A DNA stretch of 64,000 nucleotides, taken from the NCBI GenBank assembly GCA_035623255.1, contig DASPTU010000060.1:7961-71960 (forward strand), written 5' to 3'. This document shows, piece by piece, positions 24,498 to 32,853 of this stretch (positions are counted from its first letter, which is position 1; each line of letters opens with the position of its first letter). This DNA comes from JAFAGX01 sp035623255 (GTDB taxonomy: Bacteria > Acidobacteriota > Terriglobia > Terriglobales > Acidobacteriaceae). The notes below the pieces were generated by a model that worked only from the letters and a program-made list of their open reading frames with translations, did not search any database and was not told the origin of the DNA. The translations under genes were made by a program, and so were the position numbers.

Positions 24498-26197
24498 GGC
24501 ATATGCTCGCAGGTTATGCGACGGCTCGCCTGGTGCACTTATCCGGGGTAGATATTGTCATCATTGCGTTCTATTTCGCCCTCGTCCTTTCCATCGGCTG
24601 GTATCTGAAAGGGCGGGCCAAAACTGGTGAAGATTTCTTCATGGCGGGACGTGAAATGACGGCATGGGTTGCAGGTCTCAGCTTTCTCTCTGCAAACCTG
24701 GGAGCGTTGGAACTGATGGGATGGGCAGGATCCGCCTACCAGTACGGCATTATGGCGACGAATGCCTACTGGATCGGGGCAATTCCCGCCATGTTGTTCC
24801 TGGCGCTCGTGATGATGCCTTTCTACTACATTTCCAAAACTCATTCCGTACCGGGGTATTTGAAACTGCGTTTCGGAGAACCTAGTCGCGCCCTCTCGGC
24901 GATTTGTTTTGCCTTTATGACCGTGCTCATGAGCGGGGTCAACATGTTCGCTATGGCGAAGGTGATGCAAATCGTGCTGGGCTGGAACATCAATTTCAGC
25001 ATTTGGGTCTCGTCCCTTACGGTTGCAGTTTATGTCACGCTGGGTGGCCTCCGATCAGCCATCTTCAACGAAGTCCTTCAATTCTTCCTTATCTGGGCTG
25101 GATCTCTGCTGATCCCGATCCTTGGATTGTATGAGGCCGGTGGATGGGGGAATCTCAAGCAGCTTATTGCCCATCGGTTCTCGGAACAGTACGTCCATAT
25201 ATGGGCCGGAGTTGGCTCCTTTTCCAACAATCCGATGGGTATCAACTGGGTCGGGGTGGTGTTTGGCCTCGGCGCCGTCATTTCCATGGGTTACTGGACC
25301 ACGGATTTTCTGGTCGTACAAAGGATCCTCTCCGCAAAGGATATCCGCAGCGCTGAAATGGCGCCGATCATCGGGGCCGCATTCAAGATGATGGTTCCGA
25401 TCATTGTGATCCTTCCTGGACTGCTGGGATTGGCGGTGTTGCCCGAGAAACTGGTTCCGGAATCTATCGCCGCCTCTGTCGGAGCCCACAGTTACAACGA
25501 CGTACTTCCGCTGATGCTGGCGCGCTATTGCGGTCCCGGCCTGCTTGGTCTGGGAATCACCGCCTTGATCGCCGGCTTCATGTCGGGCATGGCCGGGAAT
25601 GTCAGCGCATTCACCACAGTGTGGACCTATGACATCTATCATCCTTTAATCAACAGCACGGGCACCGATCAACATTACGTGAGTATGGGACGGTGGACCA
25701 CCATTATCGGAGTGCTGATCAGCGTCGGCACGGCTTATCTGGTGATGCAGTTCGCCAGCATTATGGATTACGTGCAGGCATTATTCAGCTTCTTCATTGC
25801 TCCGCTGTTCGGAACCGTTGTCCTTGGAATGCTATGGAAGCGAGCGACTTCTGCAGCAGGATTCTGGGGACTGCTATCCGGCACACTTTGCTCAATCGGC
25901 ATGTGGGCGTGGGTAAAGGTCGATCCGTCTGCGTTGCGCTATGTTGCACTCTCCCCGCACGCCAAAGGGCTCGCCCAGGATTACTTTCAAGCGCTCTGGT
26001 CATGCTTGGTCTGCGTATTGGTAACCGTGGCAGTCAGCCTTGCCACCACCCCGATGCCGGAGCGTGAATTGACGGGCCTGGTATATGGATTGACCGAAGT
26101 ACCCGAGGTCGGAAACGTTCCACTGCACAAGAGGCCAGTTTTCTGGGCGGCTGTGGTCACCATAGTGTTCATCGTACTTAACCTGATTTTTTGGTGA
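24494..26197 (+). CDS. Sodium/sugar symporter (SSS/SGLT family)
   Basis: This 567-residue inner-membrane protein belongs to the solute:sodium symporter family, with about 14 hydrophobic segments. Typical parts are GRAKTGEDFFMAGREMTAWV after the first helix, SFLSANLGALELMGWAGSAY (Na+ site region), the GITALIAGFMSGMAGNVSAF helix and VLGMLWKRATSAAGFWGLL. It probably imports L-arabinose, perhaps also galactose; its place between araD and the isomerase and kinase genes supports this. Start is at the ATGA overlap with araD, or three codons later. Confidence 0.9.
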   Translation: MRHMLAGYATARLVHLSGVDIVIIAFYFALVLSIGWYLKGRAKTGEDFFMAGREMTAWVAGLSFLSANLGALELMGWAGSAYQYGIMATNAYWIGAIPAMLFLALVMMPFYYISKTHSVPGYLKLRFGEPSRALSAICFAFMTVLMSGVNMFAMAKVMQIVLGWNINFSIWVSSLTVAVYVTLGGLRSAIFNEVLQFFLIWAGSLLIPILGLYEAGGWGNLKQLIAHRFSEQYVHIWAGVGSFSNNPMGINWVGVVFGLGAVISMGYWTTDFLVVQRILSAKDIRSAEMAPIIGAAFKMMVPIIVILPGLLGLAVLPEKLVPESIAASVGAHSYNDVLPLMLARYCGPGLLGLGITALIAGFMSGMAGNVSAFTTVWTYDIYHPLINSTGTDQHYVSMGRWTTIIGVLISVGTAYLVMQFASIMDYVQALFSFFIAPLFGTVVLGMLWKRATSAAGFWGLLSGTLCSIGMWAWVKVDPSALRYVALSPHAKGLAQDYFQALWSCLVCVLVTVAVSLATTPMPERELTGLVYGLTEVPEVGNVPLHKRPVFWAAVVTIVFIVLNLIFW

Positions 26198-26222
26198 GCA
26201 GAATTCGCTGCGAGGAAGAGGG

Positions 26223-26459
26223 ATGGTTTCGATCTGGTTTTTCATCGGAATCTCGTTGCTGGTAAATGGCGCCTTGATTCTAGCCGCGGGAATTTACCAA
26301 CTCGTGGATCCGCCAGCTAATCCGGGCGTGGTTTTGTTTAACTTGCACGCCAACCTGTGGTGGGGAGCACTGCTGTTGATTTGCGGTCTTTTCTATTGTG
26401 TGAGGTTCGCGCCGAAACGGGCATCGAAAGCGAGCATCGCAGGCGCAGACAGGGAATGA
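26223..26459 (+). CDS. Small two-helix membrane protein in the arabinose operon
   Basis: A 78-residue protein with two hydrophobic helices, about residues 4-26 (WFFIGISLLVNGALILAAGI) and 42-62 (LWWGALLLICGLFYC), joined by a loop with DPPANPG, and ending in a basic tail. GAGGAAG sits just before the ATG, and it ends one base before the next start, so it is translated within the operon. I do not recognise a named family. Its position after a sugar symporter suggests an accessory or stabilising subunit. Confidence 0.75.
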   Translation: MVSIWFFIGISLLVNGALILAAGIYQLVDPPANPGVVLFNLHANLWWGALLLICGLFYCVRFAPKRASKASIAGADRE

Positions 26460-26460
26460 T

Positions 26461-27897
26461 ATGTCTGTCGATCACAAGAAGTTGACAATGGGCGTGATTG
26501 TTGGCAACCGGGGATTTTTCCCCGATCATCTGGCCAAAAGCGGACGAGAGGAGACTCTCAACGCCCTGAAGAAGGCGGGCATGGATGTTGTGGCCCTCGA
26601 TCCCGCCGAAAGCAAGTATGGAGCTGTGGAGACTCGGGAAGAATCGAGACGCTGCGCAGAGTTGTTTGCTCACAATCGCGGACGGATTGATGGAGTTATT
26701 GTTACGCTACCGAATTTCGGAGAGGAGCGTGCAATCGCAGATGTTCTTCGGCTAGCCGATTTGCGTGTGCCGGTGCTGATTCAGGCGACTCCGGATGATC
26801 CCAAAAAGATGAGCATCGCGTCCCGTCGCGACAGCTTCTGCGGAAAGATGTCGGCCTGCAACAACCTTCGGCAGTACGGAATTCCTTACTCTCTGACGAC
26901 CCTGCATACTGAAAGCCCAGATTCTTCTGAGTTCGCCATTGACCTGGACTGGTTTGCTGCAGTGTGCCGCGTCGTGAAGGGATTCCATAATCTGCGGGTT
27001 GGAGCGATTGGCGCCCGGCCTGCAGCATTCAACACTGTCCGCTATAGCGAAAAGATTCTGGAAGCGCAGGGGATTTCGATCGAGACACTCGATCTCTCCG
27101 AAGTTCTCGGCCGCATTGAGCGAATGAAGGACAACGATGATCATGCTCGGGCCAAGTTGGCTGCGATCAAGAAATATGTGGATTCAGCTAACGTACCGGC
27201 GCCCGCATTGCTCAAGATGGCCAAGCTCGGGGCTGTGATCGACAAGTGGATGGCCGACACGGAAGTCACGATCAGCGCAGTTCAATGTTGGACCTCGATA
27301 GAGGAAAACCTGGGAGTAGTTCCCTGCACCGTGATGAGCATGATGAGCAACGAACTGCTTTCCAGTGCTTGCGAGGTTGATATCTGCGGAGTGTTGGGCA
27401 TGCACGCGTTGCAGCTGGCTTCAGGCACACCCTCGGCGCTTCTCGATTGGAACAACAATTATGGAGCCGACCCCAACAAGGCCGTCTGTTTCCATTGCTC
27501 GAATCTGCCCAAACATTTCTTCCGCTCCGTGAAAATGGACTTCCAAGAGATCATTGCCGGCACGGTCGGAAAGGAAAATACATTTGGTACCTGCGTGGGG
27601 CTTATCAAGCCCGAAAGGATGACCTTTGCGCGCTTTTCCACCGACGATACCTCCGGTAAGATGAGAGGCTATGTCGGCCATGGTCGCTTTACTGACGATC
27701 CACTCAACACTTTTGGCGGGGCTGGCGTGGTGGAGATTCCGCAAATGCAAAGGTTACTGCGCTATATTTGCGCGAACGGGTTCGAACATCACGTAGCTGC
27801 CAATCTCTCGTCTGTAGCCTCTTCCGTGCACGAGGCAGCCACCCGCTACTTGGGCTGGAACATGTACTGGCACGGCTCGGACAGCGGAGCCTGCTGA
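26461..27897 (+). CDS. L-fucose/L-arabinose-isomerase-family protein, probable L-arabinose isomerase
   Basis: The 478-residue product belongs to the L-fucose/L-arabinose isomerase superfamily, but is closer to the fucose-isomerase-like branch than to classical AraA. Seen are VIVTLPNFGEERAIADVLRL, the conserved cysteine-rich CWTSIEENLGVVPCTVMSMM segment with the expected metal Glu, and a late HHVAANLSS with a possible metal His. It starts one base after the small membrane protein and its stop overlaps the araB start (TGATG). With araB and araD in the same operon, conversion of L-arabinose to L-ribulose is the natural job. A role on L-fucose or D-arabinose is less likely. Confidence 0.82.
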   Translation: MSVDHKKLTMGVIVGNRGFFPDHLAKSGREETLNALKKAGMDVVALDPAESKYGAVETREESRRCAELFAHNRGRIDGVIVTLPNFGEERAIADVLRLADLRVPVLIQATPDDPKKMSIASRRDSFCGKMSACNNLRQYGIPYSLTTLHTESPDSSEFAIDLDWFAAVCRVVKGFHNLRVGAIGARPAAFNTVRYSEKILEAQGISIETLDLSEVLGRIERMKDNDDHARAKLAAIKKYVDSANVPAPALLKMAKLGAVIDKWMADTEVTISAVQCWTSIEENLGVVPCTVMSMMSNELLSSACEVDICGVLGMHALQLASGTPSALLDWNNNYGADPNKAVCFHCSNLPKHFFRSVKMDFQEIIAGTVGKENTFGTCVGLIKPERMTFARFSTDDTSGKMRGYVGHGRFTDDPLNTFGGAGVVEIPQMQRLLRYICANGFEHHVAANLSSVASSVHEAATRYLGWNMYWHGSDSGAC

Positions 27898-29480
27898 TGG
27901 CCATTGTGGCGGGAGTGGATTTTGGAACTCTGAGCGTTCGTGTTTCTCTCGTTGACAGTGAACGCGGCTTGCTAGAGTCAGCTATCGCCGACTACCCTCT
28001 CCACCGCAAGCGCGAAGATCCCGAATATGCGACCCAATCTCACGATGACCACATGCGGGGGCTGGCGACAGCCACTCGTGAAGTGCTGAAAAAAGCAGGT
28101 GTGAGAGGAGATCAACTCCAGGCTATTGCCCTGGACACGACAGGTTCATCTGTTATTCCGGTCGGAAAGGATCTTCAGCCTCTCGGCGAATATTACTTGT
28201 GGTGTGATCACCGCGCCAAAGGCGAAGCAGCCGAAATCACGGAAACCGCACACCGCGAAGGCCTGGAAGCAATCAAGTGGTGCGGCGGCGTGTATTCATC
28301 GGAATGGGGATTTTCTAAGCTTCTCCACTGGCTCAGAAACAATCCCGCAAAACGTCCAGAATTTGTGTCCGCTTTCGAACATTGCGACATGATAGCGGCC
28401 ACACTATGCGGCATCACAGACCCCAAAAAAGTGAGGCGTAGTATATGTGCAATGGGACACAAGTGGATGTGGAATGCCCAGCTCGGAGGTTTGCCCCCGG
28501 AAGGTTTCCTGGTCAAAGTTGACCCTCTACTGAGGGGAGTGCGTGAGAAGTTAGACGGAGAGTATGCAACCTCGGACAAGATTGCAGGCACACTTTCTCC
28601 ATTCTGGGCTGAGAAGCTGGGACTAAAGGCGAGTATTCCGATTCCTGTCGGAGCTTTCGATGCCCACTGGGATGCCATCGGCGCCGGTTGTCGTACCCAC
28701 GACATGGTGAATGTGATTGGAACCTCCACTTGCATCATCGGGATCACGCCATCAGTCAATCTGGTTCCTGGCGTGTGCGGTGTTGTCCAAGGTAGTGTTC
28801 ATCCTCACCGAACCGGCATTGAGGCCGGACTCTCCGCAGTTGGAGACATTTTCAATGCGATCGCTTCCCGAGCCGGTAGCGATGTGACCTCGCTAAGCCA
28901 AGGTATTGAGAACTACCGCGCCGGACAAACCGGCCTGCTGCGTATGACCTGGGACAACGGCGATCGTACTGTGCTGGTAAATCCCAACCTACGCGGCGTC
29001 ACGCTGGGATGGAATCTCCAAAGCACAGCGCAGGACGAACTTTTCGCTGCTATCGAAGGCACCGCCTTTCACACCCGTGTGATCCTGGATCGCATGGCAG
29101 CCCATGACGTGCAGATCAAGCGCGTGATCAACGGGGGTGGGATTCCACAGAAGAACAATGCCCTGAACCAGGTCTACGCCGATGTGCTGGGTCGCCCTGT
29201 GCTGGTTCCGAATAAAAGCGTGGTCAGTCTGGGTTCGGCCATCTTTGCCTTCTTGGCGGCTGGGGTTTTCAAGACCATCGAGGAAGCGCAGGACAAGATT
29301 TGCCCTTCGTACCGCACCTTCTTGCCAAAGGAGTCGGCGCAAGCTACCTACGAGAAACTTTATCCTTTATATAGCAAACTGTATTTCACCTTGGGGCAGA
29401 GAGAAAACAACGGATTAGGCGATGTCCTGCCCACATTGATCGCAGTATCGGAATCGCTGGCGAACCCGGCGAAGCCATAG
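27897..29480 (+). CDS. araB: Ribulokinase (FGGY family)
   Basis: The 527-residue carbohydrate kinase phosphorylates L-ribulose. The N-terminal ATPase fold (VAGVDFGTLSVRVSLVD), the ALDTTGSSVIPVG substrate loop, the LWCDHRA segment and the late INGGGIPQKNNALNQVYADV with PVLVPNKSVVSLGSAIFAFL are typical of AraB. The ATG overlaps the isomerase stop by one base (TGATG). Length fits the ribulokinase branch rather than xylulokinase. Confidence 0.92.
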   Translation: MAIVAGVDFGTLSVRVSLVDSERGLLESAIADYPLHRKREDPEYATQSHDDHMRGLATATREVLKKAGVRGDQLQAIALDTTGSSVIPVGKDLQPLGEYYLWCDHRAKGEAAEITETAHREGLEAIKWCGGVYSSEWGFSKLLHWLRNNPAKRPEFVSAFEHCDMIAATLCGITDPKKVRRSICAMGHKWMWNAQLGGLPPEGFLVKVDPLLRGVREKLDGEYATSDKIAGTLSPFWAEKLGLKASIPIPVGAFDAHWDAIGAGCRTHDMVNVIGTSTCIIGITPSVNLVPGVCGVVQGSVHPHRTGIEAGLSAVGDIFNAIASRAGSDVTSLSQGIENYRAGQTGLLRMTWDNGDRTVLVNPNLRGVTLGWNLQSTAQDELFAAIEGTAFHTRVILDRMAAHDVQIKRVINGGGIPQKNNALNQVYADVLGRPVLVPNKSVVSLGSAIFAFLAAGVFKTIEEAQDKICPSYRTFLPKESAQATYEKLYPLYSKLYFTLGQRENNGLGDVLPTLIAVSESLANPAKP

Positions 29481-29494
29481 GACGAGGAAGACGA

Positions 29495-30631
29495 ATGCGA
29501 CTTCTGGAAATCATGCGTATGATCGTGATGGGCGGTCTTTGCTTGTGGCTAATCGGGCCTGCGGAGGCGAAGACAACAGTGACAAATCAGCCATTTGGAA
29601 TTATGCCGGATGGAACCCCGGTTGAACTCTATAGCCTGGAGGATGGCCCCTTCCAGGTACGTGTCTCCAGTTACGGCGGCATCATCGTCTCGCTGAAAGC
29701 GCCAGACCGGAGCGGTAAAGCGGCGGATGTTGTATTGGGCTTTGATGATCTCGACGGCTACGTCGCTAATAATAATGCCCCTAAAGGAGGCGCATTTTTT
29801 GGCGCAATCATCGGACGCTATGCCAATCGCATCGCCCACGGCAGCTTCACTTTGGACGGCCACAAGTACTCGTTGCCTCTGAACAACGGCGAAAACTCGC
29901 TTCATGGCGGTCCTCGCGGGTTCAACAACGTGGTCTGGAAAGCGAAGCCGATTGCCAACGGGGTCGAACTGAGTTACTTAAGCAAGGACGGCGAGGCTGG
30001 ATACCCGGGGAACCTGACCGCCACGGTCCGTTACACGCTAGTGAAAGGCGACTTGCGGATCGAGTACCTGGCGACCACGGACAAAAATACCGTGCTCAAT
30101 TTGACGAACCATTCCTATTTCAACCTTGCCGGACAGGGTGAGGGAAACATTCTCAATCACCGCCTCACATTGTACGCATCTCGTTTCACTCCAGTCGATG
30201 CGGGATTGATCCCTACCGGAGATTTGAAGTCGGTCGAAGGAACTCCGCTCGATTTTCGCAAGTCGACTGCCGTGGGAGCCCGAATTGATGGCGATGACGA
30301 GCAACTCCGCCTTGGGCATGGCTATGACCATAATTGGGTATTGGATAGTGGCAGCGGAAAACTCACCCAGGCGGCCGAGGTCTATGACTCCGACAGTGGG
30401 CGCGTACTGAAGGTTTTCACCGACCAGCCGGGAATTCAGTTCTACAGCGGAAATTTTCTGGACGGCTCGATCAAGGGCAAAGGCGGGAAGCCGTATGAAA
30501 AGCATGCGGCCTTATGTCTGGAGACGCAACATTTCCCCGATTCGCCCAATCATCCTGATTTTCCGAACACTGAATTAAGGCCGGGTCAGCGATATCACAC
30601 CGTGACCATCTACAGCTTTTCTACGCGCTAG
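29495..30631 (+). CDS. galM: Exported aldose 1-epimerase (mutarotase)
   Basis: This 378-residue mutarotase interconverts alpha and beta anomers of aldoses such as galactose and arabinose. The family pattern is clear: IGRYANRIAHGSFTLDGHKY, NGENSLHGGPRGFNNVVW, LTNHSYFNLAGQGEGNI (catalytic His) and CLETQHFPDSPNHPDFPNT (catalytic Glu). It starts with a cleavable signal peptide (MGGLCLWLIGPAEA, cut near residue 25), so it acts in the periplasm, although it is the last gene of a cytoplasmic pathway operon, 14 bp after araB. It converges with the GH127 gene. Confidence 0.92.
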   Translation: MRLLEIMRMIVMGGLCLWLIGPAEAKTTVTNQPFGIMPDGTPVELYSLEDGPFQVRVSSYGGIIVSLKAPDRSGKAADVVLGFDDLDGYVANNNAPKGGAFFGAIIGRYANRIAHGSFTLDGHKYSLPLNNGENSLHGGPRGFNNVVWKAKPIANGVELSYLSKDGEAGYPGNLTATVRYTLVKGDLRIEYLATTDKNTVLNLTNHSYFNLAGQGEGNILNHRLTLYASRFTPVDAGLIPTGDLKSVEGTPLDFRKSTAVGARIDGDDEQLRLGHGYDHNWVLDSGSGKLTQAAEVYDSDSGRVLKVFTDQPGIQFYSGNFLDGSIKGKGGKPYEKHAALCLETQHFPDSPNHPDFPNTELRPGQRYHTVTIYSFSTR

Positions 30632-30762
30632 CGCGGCGATGGAAATGCAGCTTGGTTGCTGGTTTTTCGGCCTTCTGCCCAACAGATTGCGCCCTTGGCT
30701 CCACAATCGCAGGTCACGCATCCCCGCCAGGGAACCTCTCTATTGCGGCTAGCGTGGTGAAC

Positions 30763-32838
30763 TCAAGTTTCCAACAGTAGAGTCCAGACCTGCATGAAGG
30801 TCGCTTGCCGGTTCGCCCAAGCATAGTAAGGAATAAACGTCAGTGGAACGCGTCGCATCTTTGGCGAAGCTCCTGCATAGCGAAAATACAGGCCTCGTTC
30901 TGATGCTCCTCGTTCATACACGCTGCCGGTGTGATGAAGCACGACCGTTCCTCCGAGCAAGTCCCTCCTGAACTCCGGCTGGAATTGCTCCGAGAGGCGG
31001 CGTCCGGCGTCCACAGCTACGTCACTTAGAGATACCCCGCTGGGCTGATCGATTTCTTCGAGGCAATAGATCAGTGGGCCCCGCTGAATCGCGACTCTGC
31101 CCGAGTCGTCAGCGACCCGCGGGTTCGCCTCAATAACCTGGGTGACGAGCTCAAATTGGAGATGAATCGTGTCTCCCGATGACCAGCGCCTGCGAATGGG
31201 AAGATACTCACCAGGCTTTGCACCGGGAACCGTGTTGCCATTTACCGTGACTTGCGCGCGATCGGTCCATCCCGGAATACGCACATACACGGTGAACTCC
31301 GACACTTGTGCGGGAGCGACTGAAATGTGGACTTCCCCGTCCCATGGATAGTTTGTTTTTTGCGTAACCTTGATTCCGACGCCATTCTCCAGACGCCAAT
31401 TGAGTTCCGAATTGTCGTAGAAGTGGACGTAGAAGCCGTCGCTGCTCGTGCTGTAAAAGTATCCCGGAAGCGAACCAAACGTGCGCTCCAGGTTCGGCGG
31501 ACAGCAGGTCACGTCATACCAGGGATTGCGGATCTTGTCTCCGGTCGAAGGATCAAACGCCAGTGGATTGCGATAACAATACAACGTGCCGTCGAGCGAC
31601 ATCCCGGAGTTGATTCCGTTGTACAGGGCCCGTTCCATTACGTCGGTAAACTTCGCATCACCGGTAACCGCCAGCATTCGCCAGTTCCACATCATGTTGC
31701 CGATCGCGGCACAGCTTTCCCCATAAGCACGGAAATTCGGCAGCTCATAGGCGTCCCCGAATGCTTCTCCATCCGACCGAGAACCCACCCCACCGGTCAC
31801 GTACATTTTGGTTGCAGTCATGTCGTTCCAAAGAGTATTCAGCGTCTTCCAATAGGTATCATCTCCAGTTTCCAGGTAGTAGTCGGTGGCCCCGCAGCAG
31901 GCATACATGGCACGCACGGCATGACCCTCCATCTTCGTGCGAGCGGTGAAGGGCGTTCCGCTAAACATGTAGATGGTTCGACGCTCCGGCAACTGGAGAC
32001 GATCGTCGCCCTGGAGGATGTAGCCTGCGAGATCGAGTTGGCGCTTGTCACCGGTGATACGGTACAACTCAATCAGGGCCATCTCGATTTCCGGATGCCC
32101 CGAGACGACTGGCTTCTTCGGCGCTGGCCCATAATTCGGGATCAGGAAATCATCAACGAACCGGATCCCGGCATCCAGCAACTTGCGGTCGCCAGTCGCC
32201 CGGTAGAACGCAATGGAACCCTGCAACATATGTCCGATGTTGTACAGCTCATGACCGGTGGTTTGGGTCTGGATAGTCATCCGCAAGGACTTGCGGTCGT
32301 CCTGATAATAAGTATTGAGATAGCCACTCGGCTCTTGAACCGCCACGACGCCTTCGATGAGTTTTTCAGCCGTGACGCGAAGTTCGGGACGGTCTCCGGA
32401 TTGCAGCACGAAGCCAACCGCTTCAGTCCACTTATACACATCGGAGTCGGAGAACACCGGGCCAGTCTGCGGCGCATTGCTCTTCCCGAGCAGGCGGCGG
32501 AAATTGTTCATCCGACCATTGGCTTCTAGCAGATCATGCATGCTCGGAATGCTTCTGTTGACGTTGATTTCGCGCCGTGGGCCCCAGAAGCCGCCGGTTA
32601 TCATCACAGCGCTCACGGGAATGTCCCGCAACTTCGCGTGAGGTGATTTCGCGAGATTTTCGATTCCCTGATCTTTCCAGCCAGGCGACTCGGTGAGAGC
32701 AACTTCGCTGCTTCGATTGGTATTCGCCCCACCCACGGCTTGTGCCAGGCTTCGAGCGGCCGGCAAAGTAGTTAACGCTGCCGCCGAAATTGCGGTGGTC
32801 ACGAATTGTCTGCGCGAAATATTCTCTTTTTCAGCCAT
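30763..32838 (-). CDS. GH127-family beta-L-arabinofuranosidase
   Basis: The 691-residue protein carries a Tat signal (SRRQFVTTAIS) and then a GH127 (DUF1680) alpha/alpha barrel. All residues of the zinc-thiolate active site of Bifidobacterium HypBA1 are present: acid/base Glu358 (SDGEAFG), Glu374 and Cys376 (AYGESCAAIG) and Cys445-Cys446 (DVTCCPPN). It should remove beta-1,2- or terminal beta-L-arabinofuranose in the periplasm. It follows the GH51 arabinofuranosidase by 15 bp on the same strand and is presumably co-transcribed from operator O3. Confidence 0.88.
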   Translation of the reverse strand: MAEKENISRRQFVTTAISAAALTTLPAARSLAQAVGGANTNRSSEVALTESPGWKDQGIENLAKSPHAKLRDIPVSAVMITGGFWGPRREINVNRSIPSMHDLLEANGRMNNFRRLLGKSNAPQTGPVFSDSDVYKWTEAVGFVLQSGDRPELRVTAEKLIEGVVAVQEPSGYLNTYYQDDRKSLRMTIQTQTTGHELYNIGHMLQGSIAFYRATGDRKLLDAGIRFVDDFLIPNYGPAPKKPVVSGHPEIEMALIELYRITGDKRQLDLAGYILQGDDRLQLPERRTIYMFSGTPFTARTKMEGHAVRAMYACCGATDYYLETGDDTYWKTLNTLWNDMTATKMYVTGGVGSRSDGEAFGDAYELPNFRAYGESCAAIGNMMWNWRMLAVTGDAKFTDVMERALYNGINSGMSLDGTLYCYRNPLAFDPSTGDKIRNPWYDVTCCPPNLERTFGSLPGYFYSTSSDGFYVHFYDNSELNWRLENGVGIKVTQKTNYPWDGEVHISVAPAQVSEFTVYVRIPGWTDRAQVTVNGNTVPGAKPGEYLPIRRRWSSGDTIHLQFELVTQVIEANPRVADDSGRVAIQRGPLIYCLEEIDQPSGVSLSDVAVDAGRRLSEQFQPEFRRDLLGGTVVLHHTGSVYERGASERGLYFRYAGASPKMRRVPLTFIPYYAWANRQATFMQVWTLLLET

Positions 32839-32853
32839 GAGCTGACCCTGCTC

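Noticed and set aside
31327..32529. 400-codon open frame opposite the GH127 gene
   Set aside because: It is antisense to a hydrolase with all catalytic residues in place; its translation shows no domain pattern and it is a by-product of GC-rich codon use.
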